The notes beneath the pieces were generated by a model that was given only the letters and a program-made list of their open reading frames with translations, was not told where the DNA came from and did not search any database. From NCBI GenBank assembly GCA_963703145.1, contig OY969793.1:3596001-3660000 (forward strand): a DNA stretch of 64,000 bases, given 5' to 3'. Within the stretch, counting starts at the first letter, position 1, and every line of letters begins with the position of its first letter. Origin of the DNA: Bog-756 sp963703145 (GTDB taxonomy: Bacteria; Actinomycetota; Acidimicrobiia; Acidimicrobiales; RAAP-2). This document shows, piece after piece, positions 44,521 to 52,070 of this stretch. The position numbers and the translations under genes are program-made.

Positions 44521-45805
44521 ACCGACCGCCACGGGATCGGCCCCGATCCCCGACACCGCCGATCCGGCCGAGCTCGAGGAGTTCCGTCTCCTGGCCCGGG
44601 CCTTCTTGGCCGAGTCGATGCCCAAGCTCGGCGAGCAGAGCAACTTCGACCTCTACCGGGCGGACGAGGACGGCGTGCGGGCCCGCCACCTGCAGAAGAT
44701 CCTCTTCGACGGCGGGTTCGCCGGCCTGTGCTTCCCCAAGGCCTACGGGGGCCGGGGCCTGTCCCGCGCCCATCAGACGGTGTTCACCCAGGAGGCCTCG
44801 ACCTACGAGATGCCCATCTCGTTCAACGTGCCGACCTTCGGGATCCTCGCCGCCACGCTGTTGGACTTCGGGACCGAAGAGCAAAAGAGGCGGCACATCC
44901 CGGCCATCCTCGAGGGCCGGGAACTCTGGGTCCAGTTCCTCTCCGAGCCCTCCGGGGGATCGGACCTGGCCGGCCTGGTCACCCGGGCCACCCGCGACGG
45001 GGACGTGTTCATCCTCAACGGGTCCAAGATCTGGAGTTCGGGGGCCCACCGGGCCGACTACGCCCTGTGCCTGGCCCGGACCGACTTCCATGCGCCCAAG
45101 CACCGGGGCCTGACCTGCTTCATCGTGCAGATCCACCAGCCGGGCATCGAGGTCCGGCGCATCAAGATGGTCAACGGCTCGAACGAGTTCTGCCAGGAGT
45201 TCTTCGACGACGTCCCCATCCCGGCCGACAATGTGGTGGGCCAGGTCAATGACGGGTGGACCGTGGCGTCGCGGCTCCTCTACCACGAGCGAGATGCGGT
45301 CGGCGGTGGATCTCCCTTCGCCAGCGGCACCGGTGGTCGGGGCGACCAGGGTGGTGGCCGCAACGATCTGGTCGAGCTGGCGCGGGCCACCGGCACCACC
45401 GGGGACCCAAGGGTGCGTCGGCTCCTGGCCGAGGCCCGAGCCAACGAGCTGGTGGGTGGCCACTTGATCAAGCGGATCACCGCAGCCATCACCAACGGCA
45501 CGCTCCCGGGCCCGGCCGGGTCGATCCCCCGCCTCTTTGCTGCCACGAACTCCGAGCGCCGGACCGACATCGGGCTGGAGATCGCCGGGGCCGGGGCGGG
45601 GGCATGGACGCCGGGCGACCCGGCCGGTGACGCCGGCATCGAGTACCTGGGTCGCCAGGGGGGCAGCCTGGGCGGAGGCAGCAACGAGATGCAGCGCAAC
45701 ATCATCAGCGAGCGGGTCCTCGGCATGCCGCGGGAGTATGCCGCCGACAAGGACAGGCCCTTCGACGAGGTCCGCCACAACCCCTCCCCCAGCCGGACCA
45801 ACTGA
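44513..45805 (+). CDS. Acyl-CoA dehydrogenase subunit (FadE29-like beta)
   Basis: This 430-residue ACAD has LSEPSGGSDLAGLVT, FILNGSKIWSSGAHRADY, EFCQEFFDDVPIP and C-terminal QGGSLGGGSNEMQRNIISERVLGMPRE. About 40 residues longer than the partner class, it carries a Gly/Arg-rich loop after YHERDAVGGG (about residue 265) that looks like an insertion. ATG 44513 overlaps the end of the alpha-type ACAD gene. Together with it and the P450 it forms a three-gene unit. The flavin-binding GGSNE motif fits the beta subunit of heteromeric steroid side-chain dehydrogenases; the assignment is by pattern. Confidence 0.9.
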   Translation: MAEPTATGSAPIPDTADPAELEEFRLLARAFLAESMPKLGEQSNFDLYRADEDGVRARHLQKILFDGGFAGLCFPKAYGGRGLSRAHQTVFTQEASTYEMPISFNVPTFGILAATLLDFGTEEQKRRHIPAILEGRELWVQFLSEPSGGSDLAGLVTRATRDGDVFILNGSKIWSSGAHRADYALCLARTDFHAPKHRGLTCFIVQIHQPGIEVRRIKMVNGSNEFCQEFFDDVPIPADNVVGQVNDGWTVASRLLYHERDAVGGGSPFASGTGGRGDQGGGRNDLVELARATGTTGDPRVRRLLAEARANELVGGHLIKRITAAITNGTLPGPAGSIPRLFAATNSERRTDIGLEIAGAGAGAWTPGDPAGDAGIEYLGRQGGSLGGGSNEMQRNIISERVLGMPREYAADKDRPFDEVRHNPSPSRTN

Positions 45806-45943
45806 ACCACGGGACCACTGTGGGCCACGGTCCCCATTGGTACGGGCAGGTGACCGGCCGTAAGATCGGCGGCGACGGGCCCGTTCACCAACCACTGCAG
45901 CCGGCCCGTACGCAGCAACTCGAGCAACCCTGAAGGAGTCTCC

Positions 45944-46465
45944 ATGTCCAGGTCAGACGCGCATCATTCGGGATCGGACGTGGCCACGCTCATCCTCCGG
46001 CTGACCATCGGCCCCATGATGGTCGTCCACGGCATGAACAAGGTGCGGGGACCTGGGGGCCTCGAGGGGACGACCAAGTACTTCGAGTCGCTCGGACTGC
46101 AGCCGGCGGCGGTCCACGCCCGGGTGGCGGCAGCGACCGAGATCGGCACCGGGACGCTGCTCACGCTGGGGGCACTCACGCCGCTGGCCTCGGCGGGCAT
46201 CATCGGCATCATGACCTCGGCGGCGGCCACCGACCACAAGGGCAAGGGCTTCTTCATCTTCAAGGGGGGCTGGGAGTACGTGGGCGTGGTCGGGGCCACG
46301 GCCGCCGCCCTCTCCGCGCTCGGGCCCGGTCGCTTCTCCGTAGACGGCATCCGGGGCAAGCGTGGCGGCGGGCTGCGTTCGGGGCTGTTCTCCGCGGCCC
46401 TCGGCGTCGGTGCGGCCGTGGGCATGCTGGCCACCAGCCGGCGGGGTGACGACTCAGACAGCTGA
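45944..46465 (+). CDS. DoxX-family membrane protein
   Basis: This 173-residue integral membrane protein with about four hydrophobic segments (near residues 15-33, 60-78, 80-98 and 107-125) fits the DoxX family. The first segment has ILRLTIGPMMVVHGMNK, the usual DoxX opening. The cytoplasmic tail is basic and ends RRGDDSDS. ATG 45944 follows GAAGGAG. A TAAGAT hexamer about 80 bases upstream may be its -10. DoxX proteins associate with respiratory quinone or redox-stress systems; a SigR-type redox sigma gene lies downstream, but a link is only suggestive. Confidence 0.8.
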   Translation: MSRSDAHHSGSDVATLILRLTIGPMMVVHGMNKVRGPGGLEGTTKYFESLGLQPAAVHARVAAATEIGTGTLLTLGALTPLASAGIIGIMTSAAATDHKGKGFFIFKGGWEYVGVVGATAAALSALGPGRFSVDGIRGKRGGGLRSGLFSAALGVGAAVGMLATSRRGDDSDS

Positions 46466-46542
46466 CCGCCGGGCCGACCACGGAGCCGGCCCCCGCCTCG
46501 ATCAGGACCTGGCCGGTGCTCGGTTGGCGTGATGGTGCCCGG

Positions 46543-46851
46543 TCAACGGGCGGTGGTCCACGGGCCGACCACCGCTGAAGCCAGAGCGGCCAGGCCCTCA
46601 CCCGTCAACTCGGAGCATCCGCTGTCGCTGCCGATCCACGGCCGAGACCGGCTGCAGTGGAGGGCGCCGCGCTCGGCGCCACCGCCGGGTACCGTCACGG
46701 TGAAGGTCGACCCGTCGGCCCGCAGCACCCGGGAGATGCGGGACCCCCCGCACCGATGGCTGCCGAGGACCACGGGTCTCGACCCCGGAGCGGTCACGGT
46801 GGGCAGTGCCTCGGGGCTCCAGACGGTGCGCTCGTTCACGGTGCCCATCAT
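46543..46851 (-). CDS. Small hypothetical protein
   Basis: This 102-residue frame on the minus strand fills the 454-base gap between DoxX and the sigma factor. Codon third positions are strongly G/C, as in real genes here. The product (MMGTVNERTVWSPEALPTV..., with four cysteines including RCGGSR, LHCSRS and SGCSEL) matches no family I recognise. The start ATG 46851 (or the next ATG) has only a weak GGGGACGGG upstream. It is divergent from the sigma factor. The opposite strand also has an open frame without coding character. Existence as a gene is uncertain. Confidence 0.4.
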   Translation of the reverse strand: MMGTVNERTVWSPEALPTVTAPGSRPVVLGSHRCGGSRISRVLRADGSTFTVTVPGGGAERGALHCSRSRPWIGSDSGCSELTGEGLAALASAVVGPWTTAR

Positions 46852-46907
46852 GCCCGTCCCCGGTGCCTGGGTAGGGGACCCGTGGCAACAACAGGTGCCC
46901 GGCTGTG

Positions 46908-46913
46908 TAGGGT
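46908..46913 (+). promoter_or_regulatory. -10 element for a leaderless sigma-factor transcript
   Basis: TAGGGT ends 6 bases before ATG 46920 and no ribosome site lies between. A leaderless start is inferred. Confidence 0.4.
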
Positions 46914-46919
46914 TGTTTC

Positions 46920-47501
46920 ATGGCCGATCAGGCGGTGTTCTCCGATCTTGCGATGGAGTACATGCCTGCCCTGTACACGGCCGCCCTCCGCATGACGCGC
47001 AACCCTGCCGATGCCGAGGATCTGGTGCAGGAGACCTACCTCAAGGCCTATCGGGCCTTCGCCAGCTTCGAGCTGGGCACCAACCTCAAGGCCTGGCTCT
47101 ACCGCATCTTGACCAACACCTACATCAACACCTATCGGGCCAAGAAGCGGCGGCCCGAGATTGCTGACGTCGAGGACATCGAGGACCTGTACCTCTACCG
47201 GCACCTCTCCGGCGACCAGGCATCCTCGGGCCTGGGCCGCAGTGCCGAGGACGAGGCGCTCGACCGGTTCACCGACACCGACGTCAAAGCCGCCATCGAG
47301 TCGTTGCCCGACACGTTCCGGATGGCCGTCCTGCTCGCCGACGTCGAGGGATTCTCGTACAAGGAGATCGCCGAGATCACCGACGTGCCCATCGGTACGG
47401 TGATGAGCAGGATCCACCGTGGAAGAAAAGCGCTGCAGAAGGCGTTGGTCGATCGTGGAAGCACTCGGGGCCTTGTAGGGGCGACCGACAAGGCCAGGTA
47501 G
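46920..47501 (+). CDS. sigR: ECF sigma factor, SigR/SigH type
   Basis: This group-IV sigma factor of 193 residues belongs to the thiol-oxidative-stress SigR/SigH type. Region 2 includes ALRMTRNPADAEDLVQETYL, AYRAFASFELGTNLKAWLYR and ILTNTYINTYRAKKRRPE, which is almost diagnostic. Region 4 includes LPDTFRMAVLLADVEGFSYKEIAEI and PIGTVMSRIHRGRKALQ. The following gene encodes its redox-sensing zinc anti-sigma factor. It would direct transcription of thioredoxin, protease and thiol-homeostasis genes from GGAAT...GTT promoters; one such site is suspected upstream of clpC at 62588. The gene itself appears leaderless. Confidence 0.92.
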   Translation: MADQAVFSDLAMEYMPALYTAALRMTRNPADAEDLVQETYLKAYRAFASFELGTNLKAWLYRILTNTYINTYRAKKRRPEIADVEDIEDLYLYRHLSGDQASSGLGRSAEDEALDRFTDTDVKAAIESLPDTFRMAVLLADVEGFSYKEIAEITDVPIGTVMSRIHRGRKALQKALVDRGSTRGLVGATDKAR

Positions 47502-47513
47502 GGAGCGCCAGTC

Positions 47514-47825
47514 GTGGGAGACAGGGAAGTGCCGGGCGATCCGGCAGTGGCCAGGGGTTCGGATGGCGGTGGCCCCGCCGGCTTCGTCGGGTGCGACGAG
47601 ACCATCGAGCGCCTGTACTTCTATCTCGACGGGGAGCTGACCGAGGAGCGACGGGTGGAGATCACCCGACACCTGGATCTGTGTGGGCCGTGTGTGGGCG
47701 CCTACGGATTCGAAGCCGAGCTGCGCAAGGTGATCGCCAGCCGGTGCAAGGACCATGTGCCCGACGAGTTGATCACCCGGGTGGCCGCCGCCCTGCACGA
47801 AGAGCACACCCGCCAGGCCAACTGA
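47514..47825 (+). CDS. rsrA: Zinc anti-sigma factor, RsrA/RshA type
   Basis: This 103-residue protein has the ZAS signature: upstream FVGCDETIERLYFYLDGELTEE, then ITRHLDLCGPC (His-x3-Cys-x2-Cys), and a later VIASRCKDHVPDEL cysteine. It matches the cysteine layout of RsrA, which binds SigR when reduced and releases it by disulfide formation and zinc loss. The start GTG 47514 lies 12 bases after the sigma gene. The N-terminal ~25 residues are longer and less conserved than in Streptomyces. Function as the SigR antagonist is inferred from motif and position. Confidence 0.9.
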   Translation: MGDREVPGDPAVARGSDGGGPAGFVGCDETIERLYFYLDGELTEERRVEITRHLDLCGPCVGAYGFEAELRKVIASRCKDHVPDELITRVAAALHEEHTRQAN

Positions 47826-47888
47826 CCGGCGTGGTCCCCTGTCCGCCGACCGGTTGGGGCCCGATCGGCCCGGCTGGGCCGGTGTCCC

Positions 47889-47894
47889 TACACT
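47889..47894 (+). promoter_or_regulatory. -10 element for a leaderless DUF2342 transcript
   Basis: TACACT ends 7 bases before GTG 47902 with no ribosome site. Identical in sequence and spacing to the element before the ferredoxin gene. A leaderless start is inferred. Confidence 0.45.
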
Positions 47895-47901
47895 GGTCGA
47901 C

Positions 47902-49056
47902 GTGACCGACACCGCCATCCAGACCGTGAGCGACGCCGGGCCGGTCGAGGGCCAGGGATCCGGGGCTGTGGCCTGGGACGTCGCCGAGCGGGTGGCGGGC
48001 TGGGTCGGGAGCCGCAGCCATCTGCCCGTCCCGTACCGTCCCGACCTCCTCCAGGCCGACTTCGAGGAGCTCACCGCCCAGGCCGAGGAGCTGGTGGCCG
48101 AGTCCACCGGCCTGCGCTCCTCGTCGGGGGCGGCCCGTGCCCGGGTGACCGATCGCGCCGGATGGGTGCACGCCAACATCTCGAGCTTCCAGCGCCTGGT
48201 CGGGCCCCACCTCGACCGGCTCGACCCCACGCGGATGGCGACCACCAACAAGGTCACCGAGCGCCTGGCCGGCCCGCTGGCCTCGGCGGGCCGGGTGGCG
48301 ACCGGCACCCAGATGGGCCTGGTGCTCGGCTGGCTCTCCACCCGGGTGCTCGGCCAGTACGACCTGCTGCTGACCGAGGAGGCCGTCGAGGATCAGGACC
48401 TGGTGTACTTCGTCGGCCCCAACGTGGTGGCCCTCGAGCAGCTCCACGGCTTCGAGCCTCGGGAGTTCCGCCTGTGGTTGGCCCTCCATGAAGTCACCCA
48501 CCGATGCCAGTTCACCGCCATCCCCTGGATGCGCGACTACTTCGTGTCCCTGGTCGAAGAGGGGATCGGCTCCCTCGAGCCCGACCCGTCCCGCTTCGCC
48601 GAGGCCCTCAAGCGGTTGACCGAGGAGATCCGGGCCGGTCGCAACCCGTTGCGGGACAACGGGGCCCTGGGCCTCGTGGCCACCCCCGAGCAGCTCGAGG
48701 GGCTCCACCGGATCCAGGCCCTCATGAGCCTCCTCGAGGGTCACGGCGACGTCACCATGGACCGTGCGGGAGCCGCGGCCATCCCCAGCGCGGCCCGTTT
48801 CAGCGAGGTCCTCCGCCAGCGCCGCAAGCAGGCCCGGGGACCGGCCCGCCTCCTCCAGCAGCTGATCGGCCTGGAGTCCAAGCTCCGCCAGTACGAGGAG
48901 GGTGAGCGCTTCATCGCCGCCGTCGAGGGTTCCGGGGGACCCGAGCTGCTCGACCGGGTGTGGCGCGGCCCCGAATGGCTGCCGACCTTGGTCGAGATCC
49001 GCAACCCATCGGCCTGGATCTCCCGTGTCGGCACCTCGCCCGCACTCTCGGGCTGA
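47902..49056 (+). CDS. DUF2342 zinc-dependent metalloprotease-like protein
   Basis: This 384-residue protein of the DUF2342 family (often labelled coenzyme-F420-biosynthesis-associated or zinc metalloprotease) has the zinc motif LALHEVTHRCQF (HExxH), preceded by QMGLVLGWLSTRVLGQYDLLL, with the third ligand probably in the following EGIGSLE region. In mycobacteria the orthologue also sits beside tilS and hpt, so this is conserved synteny. The start GTG 47902 lies just behind TACACT and seems leaderless. The end overlaps tilS by 32 bases. The true substrate is unknown to me. Confidence 0.88.
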   Translation: MTDTAIQTVSDAGPVEGQGSGAVAWDVAERVAGWVGSRSHLPVPYRPDLLQADFEELTAQAEELVAESTGLRSSSGAARARVTDRAGWVHANISSFQRLVGPHLDRLDPTRMATTNKVTERLAGPLASAGRVATGTQMGLVLGWLSTRVLGQYDLLLTEEAVEDQDLVYFVGPNVVALEQLHGFEPREFRLWLALHEVTHRCQFTAIPWMRDYFVSLVEEGIGSLEPDPSRFAEALKRLTEEIRAGRNPLRDNGALGLVATPEQLEGLHRIQALMSLLEGHGDVTMDRAGAAAIPSAARFSEVLRQRRKQARGPARLLQQLIGLESKLRQYEEGERFIAAVEGSGGPELLDRVWRGPEWLPTLVEIRNPSAWISRVGTSPALSG

Positions 49057-49981
49057 GCGTCCCCGCCCCGAAGTCGTCGACCCGCTGGTCGACGCACTGG
49101 TCCGACGGTGCACCTTCCCCGAGCCCGGGGCCGCCGTGGTGTGCGGGGTGTCGGGTGGACCGGATTCGCTGGCCCTCCTGGTCCTGGCCGTGGCCGCCGG
49201 ATGTGCGGTCACCGCCGTCCACGTCGACCACGGGCTGCGGGCCGGCTCGTCGGCCGAGGCCGACGTCGTGGAACGGGCGGCCCACCGGTTCGGTGCCGCC
49301 TTCCGATCCGAACGGGTGGCTCTGGAGGATGGTCCCAACCTCGAGGCCCGGGCGCGTGAGGCACGCCGGACGGTGCTCGGGGACCATGCCACCGGGCACA
49401 CCGCCGACGACCAGGCCGAGACGGTCCTGGCCAACCTGCTGCGCGGATCGGGTGTGCACGGCCTGGCCGCCATGCGTGTGGGCGTTGCCCACCCCCTCCT
49501 CGGTCTGCGTCGGGCCGAGACGGTCGGGCTCTGTCGCCATCTGGGTCTGGAACCGGTGAACGATCCCTCCAACGCCGACCCACGATTCGTGCGCAACCGG
49601 GTCCGCCACGAGTTGGTACCCCTGTGCTCGGCCATCGCCGGCCGCGACGTGGTGCCGGTGCTGGCCCGCCAGGCCGCCGTGCTGGCAGCCGACGCCGACC
49701 TGCTTGACGCCGCGGCATCCCTGGTCGATGCCGCCGACGCCCGGGCGGTGGCCGCCGCTCCCGAGGCGGTTGCCCGCCGGAGCATCCGCCGCTGGCTCAC
49801 CGGCGACGGCCCCTACCCGCCGCCGCTGGATGCCGTCGACCGGGTCCTGGAAGTGGCCAGAGGGGAGCGGCTGGCCACCGAGGTCCCCGGCGGCCGTCGG
49901 GTGTCGCGCTCGGAGGGGCGGCTGTCGCTCGGGCCGTCCCGGGCTCGGGGGTCGCCGCGCTCCGGTACAGTCGCGCCGTGA
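49025..49981 (+). CDS. tilS: tRNA(Ile)-lysidine synthase
   Basis: TilS converts cytidine 34 of tRNA-Ile(CAU) to lysidine using ATP and lysine, an essential decoding step. The PP-loop motif reads VCGVSGGPDSLALLVLAV and is followed by VHVDHGLRAGS and the HTADDQAETVLANLLRGSG segment, all diagnostic. The product is about 318 residues, the short actinobacterial form. The start GTG 49025 overlaps DUF2342; no ATG, GTG or TTG fits between it and the first conserved strand. Its stop overlaps the hpt start (GTGA). Order DUF2342-tilS-hpt is conserved in actinobacteria. Confidence 0.92.
   Translation: MSAPRPHSRAERPRPEVVDPLVDALVRRCTFPEPGAAVVCGVSGGPDSLALLVLAVAAGCAVTAVHVDHGLRAGSSAEADVVERAAHRFGAAFRSERVALEDGPNLEARAREARRTVLGDHATGHTADDQAETVLANLLRGSGVHGLAAMRVGVAHPLLGLRRAETVGLCRHLGLEPVNDPSNADPRFVRNRVRHELVPLCSAIAGRDVVPVLARQAAVLAADADLLDAAASLVDAADARAVAAAPEAVARRSIRRWLTGDGPYPPPLDAVDRVLEVARGERLATEVPGGRRVSRSEGRLSLGPSRARGSPRSGTVAP
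49966..49971 (+). promoter_or_regulatory. Possible internal -10 element before hpt
   Basis: TACAGT inside the end of tilS ends 6 bases before GTG 49978. It could start a leaderless hpt mRNA in addition to read-through from tilS. Inferred from spacing. Confidence 0.3.
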
Positions 49982-50559
49982 TCACCGAGGGCGAGGAGAC
50001 CGCAGCGGAACCCGATCACCTCGAGCTCCGGCCCGACGTGGGCCGGGTGGTGGTTTCGGCCGAGGACCTCCAGTCCCGGATCGCCGAGCTCGGCCAGCGC
50101 ATTTCGGCGGACTACGCCGGCCGGCCGCCCCTGCTGGTGGGTGTGCTGAAGGGCGCCTTCATGTTCATGAGCGACCTGTCCCGGGCCATTTCGCTCCCCG
50201 TCGAGGTGGACTTCATGGCCGTGTCCTCCTACGGCAGCGCCACCCGCACGTCCGGCGTGGTCCGGATCGTCAAGGACCTCGACGTCGATCTGGTCGACCG
50301 CCACGTCCTGGTGGTCGAGGACATCGTCGACAGCGGCCTCACCCTCAACTACCTCCAGCGGTACCTCCTGGCCCGGAGCCCGGCCAGCCTCGAGGTGTGC
50401 GCCCTCCTGGTCAAAGACGGCCAACAGCGCACCGAACTGGACCTTCGCTACGTCGGGTTTCACATACCCGCTGAATTCGTGGTGGGATATGGCCTTGATG
50501 TCGACGAACGCCTGCGGAACCTCAAGGCCATCCACGCCTATGCCGGTCCTTCGTCCTAG
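49978..50559 (+). CDS. hpt: Hypoxanthine phosphoribosyltransferase
   Basis: This purine-salvage enzyme makes IMP/GMP from hypoxanthine/guanine and PRPP. The 193-residue protein has LLVGVLKGAFMFMSDL, VSSYGSATRTSGVV and the PRPP loop HVLVVEDIVDSGLTL, all typical of Hpt. GTG 49978 overlaps the tilS stop by 4 bases. It is followed by folE after 24 bases. In many actinobacteria ftsH lies between hpt and folE, but here it does not. The assignment is certain at family level. Confidence 0.95.
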   Translation: MITEGEETAAEPDHLELRPDVGRVVVSAEDLQSRIAELGQRISADYAGRPPLLVGVLKGAFMFMSDLSRAISLPVEVDFMAVSSYGSATRTSGVVRIVKDLDVDLVDRHVLVVEDIVDSGLTLNYLQRYLLARSPASLEVCALLVKDGQQRTELDLRYVGFHIPAEFVVGYGLDVDERLRNLKAIHAYAGPSS

Positions 50560-50583
50560 GGCGTTCGGCCCGGGTCGGAGGAC

Positions 50584-51159
50584 GTGCCCTTGAGCGTCGA
50601 CACCGAACGGATCGAACGAGCCGTCCTCGAGATCCTCGCCGCCATCGGTGAGGATCCCAGCCGGGACGGGCTCGTCAAGACCCCACACCGGGTGGCCAAG
50701 ATGTACGAGGAGCTGTTCGCCGGATTTCAGGAGAATCCGGCCGACCACCTCGAGGTCACCTTTGAGGCCAACCACGACGAGATGGTCATGGTCAGGGACA
50801 TCCCCTTCGCCTCACTGTGTGAGCACCACATGGTCCCCTTCATCGGGCGGGCCCACGTGGCCTACATCCCCGGCGAGGACGGCCGGATCACCGGCCTGTC
50901 CAAGCTGGCCCGGCTGGTGGACGGGTTCGCCAAGCGCCTCCAGGTCCAAGAGCGCATGACCACCGAGATCGCCGATGCCATCGAGGTGGCCCTCGAGCCC
51001 CGTGGTGTCCTGGTGGTGGTGGAGGCCGAGCACCTGTGCATGTCCATGCGGGGGGTCAAGAAGTCCGGGACCTCCACGGTCACCTCGGCGGTCCGGGGCT
51101 TGTTCCGGACCGACACCTCCACGCGGTTCGAGGCCATGCAGTTCGTTCGCGGCCGCTAA
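50584..51159 (+). CDS. folE: GTP cyclohydrolase I
   Basis: This enzyme takes the first step of folate synthesis, opening GTP to dihydroneopterin triphosphate. The 191-residue protein has GLVKTPHRVAKMYEELF, the zinc-site ASLCEHHMVPFIGRAHVAY, GLSKLARLVDGFAKRLQVQE and VVVEAEHLCMSMRGVKK with the second zinc cysteine. The start GTG 50584 follows GGAGGA closely. It precedes folP by 53 bases, in which a new promoter may lie. All catalytic Cys and His residues appear present. Confidence 0.95.
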   Translation: MPLSVDTERIERAVLEILAAIGEDPSRDGLVKTPHRVAKMYEELFAGFQENPADHLEVTFEANHDEMVMVRDIPFASLCEHHMVPFIGRAHVAYIPGEDGRITGLSKLARLVDGFAKRLQVQERMTTEIADAIEVALEPRGVLVVVEAEHLCMSMRGVKKSGTSTVTSAVRGLFRTDTSTRFEAMQFVRGR

Positions 51160-51198
51160 TCGGCCTCTCGACCGGTCGCGGGCCCCGGCGCGCTGGTT

Positions 51199-51204
51199 TA
51201 CGCT
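51199..51204 (+). promoter_or_regulatory. -10 element before folP (near-leaderless)
   Basis: TACGCT ends 8 bases before ATG 51213, with no ribosome site. The folP-led operon may have its own promoter here. Inferred from pattern. Confidence 0.35.
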
Positions 51205-51212
51205 GTCACGTC

Positions 51213-52070
51213 ATGCCCGATGCCAACACCGAGGACCGTCCCATGGTGATGGGGATCCTCAATGTCACCCCGGACTCGTTCTCGGACGGTGGCGAGTGGT
51301 TCGACACCGTCCGGGCCGTCGAGCGGGGCCGCCAGATGGTCGCCGAGGGGGCCGACGTGGTCGATGTGGGTGGCGAATCGACCCGCCCGGGGGCCACCGC
51401 CGTGACCGCCGCCGAGGAGCTGCGCCGGGTCATCCCGGTGATCGAAGCCCTCGCCGGTGAGGTCCGGGTTTCGGTCGACACCACCAAAGAGGCTGTGGCC
51501 GACGCCGCCGTTCGGGCCGGTGCCACCCTGGTCAACGACGTGTCGGCGACCCTGTGGGAGGTGGCGGCCCGCCACGGTGTGGGCTGGGTGGCCATGCACC
51601 GGGTCGGGACGCCCGACACCATGCAGCGGGATCCGCGCTACGACGACGTGGTCGGCGAGGTGTCCGCCCTCCTGGTCGACCGGGCCGGGCGCGCCCGTGC
51701 TGCCGGGGTGGATGAGGTCTGGATCGACCCCGGCATCGGATTCGGCAAGACCGTCGACCACAACCTGGCCTTGCTCGGGGCCCTCGACCGCCTGGTGGAC
51801 ACCGGCTACCCCGTGGTGGTCGGCACCAGCCGGAAAACCTTTCTCGGGGTGGTGGCCCCGGCCGCCGATGGGGTGACCGCTCCGGTGGACGAGCGCCTCC
51901 CGGCCTCGCTGGCCACGGCCACCTGGGCCATGGACCAGGGTGTCGCCATGGTCCGGGTCCACGACGTGTCCGCCACCGTCCAGGCGGCCACCCTGGTGGG
52001 CGGCCACACTCACGGGGACCCCGCAGAGGGCGCGAGGATGACCGACGAGCACGCGGAGGTAGGGATGTGA
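51213..52070 (+). CDS. folP: Dihydropteroate synthase
   Basis: This enzyme condenses 6-hydroxymethyl-dihydropterin pyrophosphate with p-aminobenzoate; it is the sulfonamide target. The 285-residue TIM barrel has MGILNVTPDSFSDGG, DVGGESTRPGA, VNDVSA, GIGFGKTVDHNLALL and VGTSRKTFLG, the complete set of conserved loops. ATG 51213 begins the similarity. The last codons overlap the start of the next gene (GTGA at 52067-52070), marking the beginning of a tightly coupled operon of folate, pantothenate and NAD genes. Confidence 0.95.
   Translation: MPDANTEDRPMVMGILNVTPDSFSDGGEWFDTVRAVERGRQMVAEGADVVDVGGESTRPGATAVTAAEELRRVIPVIEALAGEVRVSVDTTKEAVADAAVRAGATLVNDVSATLWEVAARHGVGWVAMHRVGTPDTMQRDPRYDDVVGEVSALLVDRAGRARAAGVDEVWIDPGIGFGKTVDHNLALLGALDRLVDTGYPVVVGTSRKTFLGVVAPAADGVTAPVDERLPASLATATWAMDQGVAMVRVHDVSATVQAATLVGGHTHGDPAEGARMTDEHAEVGM

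Noticed and set aside
45811..45834. Weak GGGACC/GGTCCC hairpin after the ACAD pair
   Set aside because: Only a 6-bp stem with a 12-base loop, no U-run; too weak to call a terminator between same-strand genes.
47773..49800. 675-residue open frame on the minus strand
   Set aside because: It is the mirror of DUF2342 and tilS, which carry clear motifs on the plus strand; the minus product is Ala/Arg/Gly-rich without any domain.
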